Shown here: piece after piece, positions 60,954-64,000 of the stretch | Layout of the letters: each line of letters starts with the position of its first letter | Position numbering within the stretch: position 1 is the first letter of the stretch | Source: DASZBX01 sp035943635 | Lineage (GTDB): Bacteria > Actinomycetota > Actinomycetes > Streptomycetales > Catenulisporaceae | Direction of reading: 5' to 3' | Assembly: GCA_035943635.1 (NCBI GenBank) | Contig: DASZBX010000137.1 | Location: 1 to 64,000 of the forward strand | Length of the DNA: 64,000 nt | Translations under genes and position numbers: made by a program | Notes under the pieces: model-generated | The model's database searches: none | What the model was told of the DNA's origin: nothing | What the model saw: the letters and a program-made list of their open reading frames with translations, nothing else

Positions 60954-61010
60954 CTCAGTGACTCTCCTGACTAGACGGGGGGCGGGTTCGGTGCTCGTCG
61001 GTGCGGCCGG

Positions 61011-61631
61011 TCAGCCGACGTCGGCCGGCTCGGCCGCGTCCTGGGCCGAGATCCGGCTCCGGGTCAGCGCGGAGCCGAGCCCGAGGCTGTCCACCAGCCG
61101 GTTGATGAAGTTGAACAGCGCGGCGCAGAACACCGCTTCGAGCAGTTCGTCGTCGGACCAGCCGGCCTGCCCGGCGGCGGCCCAGTCCGCGTCGGTGATC
61201 CGGGGCGCGTCCGTGCTCACCTTGGTCACCAGGCGCATCAGGGCCTTGGTGCGCTCGTCCACCGGCAGGTCCTCCGGGGTCGAGGAATCGGCGATCGCCG
61301 CGGTCAGCTCCGCGCTGCCGCCGAACTGGGCCAGGAACCAGTTGTGCGTCCCGACGCAGTACGGGCAGCCGTTCACCTTCGAGGTCCAGGCGGAGATCAT
61401 CTCCCGGGTGGCCCGGGGCAGCAGGCCGCTGCTGAACACCCCGTTGTACCCGGTGATCAGCACCTCCAGCAGCTCGGGCCGGGTGGACACCAGCCGGAAC
61501 ATGTCCGGGATGAACGGGATGCCGGTGGTCGACTTGATCAGCGCGTACAGTTCGGCGGTGCGGCCGGTCGCGTCGGCCTCCTCGACGAGGGGGACGCGGA
61601 CCCCGGGCATCATGGTCAGTTTTCCGTCCAT
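61011..61631 (-). CDS. AhpD-like carboxymuconolactone decarboxylase-family protein
   Basis: This 206-residue protein has the active site VNGCPYCVGTHNWFL with CxxC and His, and the flanking LPRATREMISAW. The ATG has AGGAG upstream. It lies between the GMC oxidoreductase (133 bp upstream) and the SDR (57 bp downstream). Probably detoxifies peroxide from the GMC oxidase or acts on its product. Confidence 0.86.
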   Translation of the reverse strand: MDGKLTMMPGVRVPLVEEADATGRTAELYALIKSTTGIPFIPDMFRLVSTRPELLEVLITGYNGVFSSGLLPRATREMISAWTSKVNGCPYCVGTHNWFLAQFGGSAELTAAIADSSTPEDLPVDERTKALMRLVTKVSTDAPRITDADWAAAGQAGWSDDELLEAVFCAALFNFINRLVDSLGLGSALTRSRISAQDAAEPADVG

Positions 61632-61764
61632 CTACCTGTCTCCTTTGTGTGCCGGCCGGCTCGTTGTGAAGCATCGTGGCAGGGCCGGACCTGGTTACCC
61701 ATCTCTGAAATTGCCTTGTGCATCCGCCCGTGCATCCGGGTGGCCGGGGGCGCGGGCGGCCCGG

Positions 61765-63306
61765 TCAGCTCGCGCGCAGCCAGTCCGCGACCCGCTCGCC
61801 GATCATGATCGAGGTCAGGTTCGTGTTGCAGCTGACGATGTCGGGCATCACCGAGGCGTCGGCCAGGTACAGCCCCTGCGCGCCGAACACCTGGCAGCGC
61901 TCGTCCACCACCGCGCCGGCGGCCGGGTCCGCGCCCATCCGGGCCGTGCCGACCGGGTGGTAGGCGCTGTCCAGGCTCAGCTTCACGTACTGGCGCACCA
62001 TCGCGTCGTTGGTGATGATCTTCTCGGTGAGCACGACGAACTCCTCGCCGAGCTCGCGGATCCCGGGCTGGTTGACCAGGTCCCAGCACACCCGCACGGC
62101 GTCGACCAGGATCTGCACGTCCCGCTCGGTGGACAGGAAGTTCAGGTCGATCGTGGGCGCGGCCGCGGGGTCGGCCGAGGAGAGCACCAGCCGGCCGCGG
62201 GACTCGGGCCGCTGGTGCACCACCATCACGCCGAAGATCTCCGGCGCGCCGGCCAGCATCTGCAGTTCGGGGAACAGTTGCAGGTCGAAGTGGTCGACCA
62301 TGTAGTACTGCAGGTCGTTGAACTTGTCGGACCCGGCGGCCGTGGTGCGCAGCATGGTCTGCAGGAACGGGTCGCTCGGGTGCAGCGCGCCGGGCGTGGG
62401 CACCATGAACACGCCGCTGCGCGGGTGGTCGACCAGGTTGGTCCCCACGCCCGGCAGGTCCAGCAGCTGGTCGATCCCGTGCCGGCGCAGCTCGTCGGCC
62501 GGGCCCAGGCCCGAGCGCAGCAGGATCGCGGGGGAGCCGACCGCGCCGGCCGCCAGGATCACCCGGCGCCCCTCGATCCGCTCGGCCGGTCCGCCGTCCA
62601 CCGAGACCTCCACGCCGGTGGCCCGGGTGCCGTCGAACAACACCCGGTGCACCAGGCTGTGCGGCCGGATCTCCAGGTTCTCCCGCCCGCGGGCCGGGCC
62701 GAGGTAGCCGGTGGCGGTGGAGACCCGCACGGAGCTGTCCCGCCGGTTCGACGGGATCGGGCCGATCCCGGTCGCCTCCGGCTGGTTGTGGTCCTTGACC
62801 TCGGGGAAGCCGGCCCGCAGGCAGGCCTCGACGAAGGCCTGCTGCAGCCCGGTCAGCTCCTCGGCCCGCCAGCGCCGGATCGGGATCGGGCCGCCGCGCC
62901 CGTGCACCTCCCCGTCCATGTCCAGGTCGTCCTCCAGCCGCCGGTAGTAGGGCAGCACCTCGTCGTAGGTCCAGCTCGGCGCGCCGGCCGCGGCCCAGTC
63001 GGCGAAGTCGCCGGGCACCCCGCGCAGCGCGATCGTGGCGCCGACCGCGGACGAGCCGCCGGTCACCTTCCCGCGCGGGAACAGGATCCGGCGCCCGTCG
63101 GTGATCTCCGCGCGCAGCCGCCAGTCGTGCGCGACCAGCGACATCGCGTTGCCGTTGCGCAGGTCCTGCGGGGTCTGCTCCAGGGTGGGGAAGTCCGGGC
63201 CGGCCTCCAGCAGCAGCACTCTGCGCGCCGGGTCCTCGCTCAGCCGGGCGGCCAGCACGGCGCCGGCCGATCCGGATCCGACCACTATCTCATCATACGT
63301 AGTCAC
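61765..63306 (-). CDS. GMC-family FAD oxidoreductase
   Basis: This 513-residue enzyme has the N-terminal FAD motif EIVVGSGSAGAVLAARLSED, the second GMC signature RGKVTGGSSAVGAT, GAVGSPAILLRSGLGP, and the catalytic pair His in DSAYHPVGTARMG and Asn in SCNTNLTSIMIGE. GTG 63306 has AGGA upstream. It is the first gene of the minus-strand operon. Members oxidise alcohols, some with mycofactocin, others with oxygen. Substrate unknown. Confidence 0.9.
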   Translation of the reverse strand: MTTYDEIVVGSGSAGAVLAARLSEDPARRVLLLEAGPDFPTLEQTPQDLRNGNAMSLVAHDWRLRAEITDGRRILFPRGKVTGGSSAVGATIALRGVPGDFADWAAAGAPSWTYDEVLPYYRRLEDDLDMDGEVHGRGGPIPIRRWRAEELTGLQQAFVEACLRAGFPEVKDHNQPEATGIGPIPSNRRDSSVRVSTATGYLGPARGRENLEIRPHSLVHRVLFDGTRATGVEVSVDGGPAERIEGRRVILAAGAVGSPAILLRSGLGPADELRRHGIDQLLDLPGVGTNLVDHPRSGVFMVPTPGALHPSDPFLQTMLRTTAAGSDKFNDLQYYMVDHFDLQLFPELQMLAGAPEIFGVMVVHQRPESRGRLVLSSADPAAAPTIDLNFLSTERDVQILVDAVRVCWDLVNQPGIRELGEEFVVLTEKIITNDAMVRQYVKLSLDSAYHPVGTARMGADPAAGAVVDERCQVFGAQGLYLADASVMPDIVSCNTNLTSIMIGERVADWLRAS

Positions 63307-63799
63307 AGTTGGACATCCTTCAAAGCGGGTATACCTGTAGGTGTATTCGATGCCGCTGATTGCTGCGGCAGCGGCGCAGGACCGGTGGCGTAGTCACCGC
63401 CACGAGCATCACACGCGCCGGGCGGCGAATCTTCTCCGAACTTGCCATGCGTGCCCGTGGCAGTGCGCTGATCGTGCTCGGCGCCGCCGGCCGGGGGCCG
63501 CCGGCGGCCTCCCGCGGCCGGTGGGCAACGTGGGAGAAGCAGGTCGACCAGCTACGTCGCATGCTCGAACAGGTGAGCAGTGGATCCGGGGCAGCGGTCC
63601 CGGGGAGCGGCCGCTCCGGCCGGGGGCTGCCGGCGGGGCCGGGATCCGGGCCCGCCGCCGGTCCGCCGGATGCCGGGACGCGAGGTCTCGCGGACCCCGG
63701 GCGCCGGGATCCGGACGGCATCCGGCGTACTAATCTCATGACTCTGATACCTGTGTAGGAACATCAATTCACTTGCCGATGTGGGAGATGGAGGCTGCG
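63307..63799. other. 493-bp divergent intergenic region, GMC and CRTAC1-like genes
   Basis: I accept no gene. The region 63661-63727 is highly self-complementary: 12-bp arms 63664-63675 and 63716-63727 flank an inner CGCGAG-GT-CTCGCG palindrome (63679-63692). It may be a regulator site or RNA hairpin. The A/T-richer 63727-63790 part holds the right-hand promoter. Confidence 0.4.
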
Positions 63800-64000
63800 G
63801 TGACGTTCTCCGAACGATTTCGCAGATTGATACCCGGGCTGGCCGCCCTGCTGGTGGTCTCGTCGCTGTTCTTCGCGGCGTCCTCGGCGGTCGCGGTGAC
63901 CGGAGCGGCCCAGACCGCCGCGCAGTACAAGTTCGCCCAGATGTCCATCGCCCTGCCGCCGGGCTACGACGACCAGCACATGAACACCGTCCGCACGGTC
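63800..64000 (+). CDS. Secreted CRTAC1-like protein, N-terminal 67 codons only
   Basis: The frame runs off the right edge. GTG 63800 has GGAGG 5 bp upstream. Residues 1-36 form a signal peptide (RRLIPGLAALLVVSSLFF core). YKFAQMSIALPPGYDDQ at about 45-60 resembles the start of CRTAC1/ASPIC-UnbV secreted proteins that accompany DUF1702 in enediyne-type and other clusters. The assignment rests on this short segment and the DUF1702 gene at 51115. Confidence 0.5.
   Translation, partial: MTFSERFRRLIPGLAALLVVSSLFFAASSAVAVTGAAQTAAQYKFAQMSIALPPGYDDQHMNTVRTV

Noticed and set aside
63341..63767. Several overlapping frames on both strands in the GMC/CRTAC1 gap
   Set aside because: Arg/Ala/Gly/Pro-rich translations without start signals; the region is better read as structured non-coding DNA.

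Overview
The window is 64 kb of very GC-rich DNA with GTG starts, short overlapping operons, TetR, SARP and ECF regulators, mycothiol-type maleylpyruvate isomerases and many secreted hydrolases. This points to a filamentous actinomycete (Streptomyces, Catenulispora or Actinospica type). The genus cannot be fixed from the sequence alone. I recognised no rRNA, tRNA, CRISPR array, intact IS element or phage.

Layout. (1) 1-4174: end of a secreted GH59 galactosylceramidase-like enzyme, then a short SigE-type sigma factor and a single-pass membrane protein. (2) 4185-10659: a small biosynthetic locus. A RimK-like ATP-grasp ligase and a PGM1-like peptide ligase diverge from a PF10014-type 2-oxoglutarate/Fe dioxygenase, a GFA-fold protein, a MalY/PatB PLP enzyme, a 16-codon ORF and an MFS exporter; together they look like a small modified-peptide pathway. 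(3) 11232-14076: a secreted S53 peptidase and a small membrane protein. (4) 14247-19715: a complete glycopeptide-resistance locus, vanH-vanA-vanX, a convergent S11 D,D-carboxypeptidase and vanR-vanS. The vanH and carboxypeptidase promoters share a 38-bp element at identical distance from the start codon. (5) 19819-20943: a ricin-lectin/GH19 chitinase.

(6) 21450-28283 is the most unusual part, a compact signalling or conflict island. One operon holds an XRE/MmyB regulator, a SMODS-associated-NUDIX-like protein and a class III nucleotide cyclase fused to an unknown N-terminal domain, with ATGA/GTGA couplings. It converges on a two-gene operon encoding a multi-TM protein and a CAP12/Pycsar-type TIR protein. 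The C-terminus of the membrane protein and the N-terminus of the TIR protein both carry RHIM-like (amyloid-signalling) motifs. Divergent from these lies a SARP-type winged-helix/BTAD regulator fused to a ThsA-like macro domain. I propose that this is an undescribed defence or cell-death circuit.

(7) 28447-35665: GH3 enzyme, YCII/ECF sigma pair, GNAT, a chimeric gene scar, a translationally coupled pair made of an unknown protein and a ketosynthase III fused to a heme-oxygenase-like diiron domain, and a VOC protein. (8) 35769-49316: SDR, DUF899, a hydroxycinnamate ligase plus hydratase/lyase pair (fcs/ech type), maleylpyruvate isomerase, thioredoxin-reductase-like flavoprotein, DHA2 efflux pump, MetE-like protein, a second VOC paralogue, AarF kinase, TetR and a carotenoid oxygenase. 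(9) 49388-64000: TetR, AhpD-like proteins, DUF1702-P450-MFS-epimerase-isomerase operon, AraC regulator, a minus-strand GMC/AhpD/SDR/AhpD operon, and the start of a CRTAC1-like secreted protein. This looks like a secondary-metabolism or oxidative-modification region.
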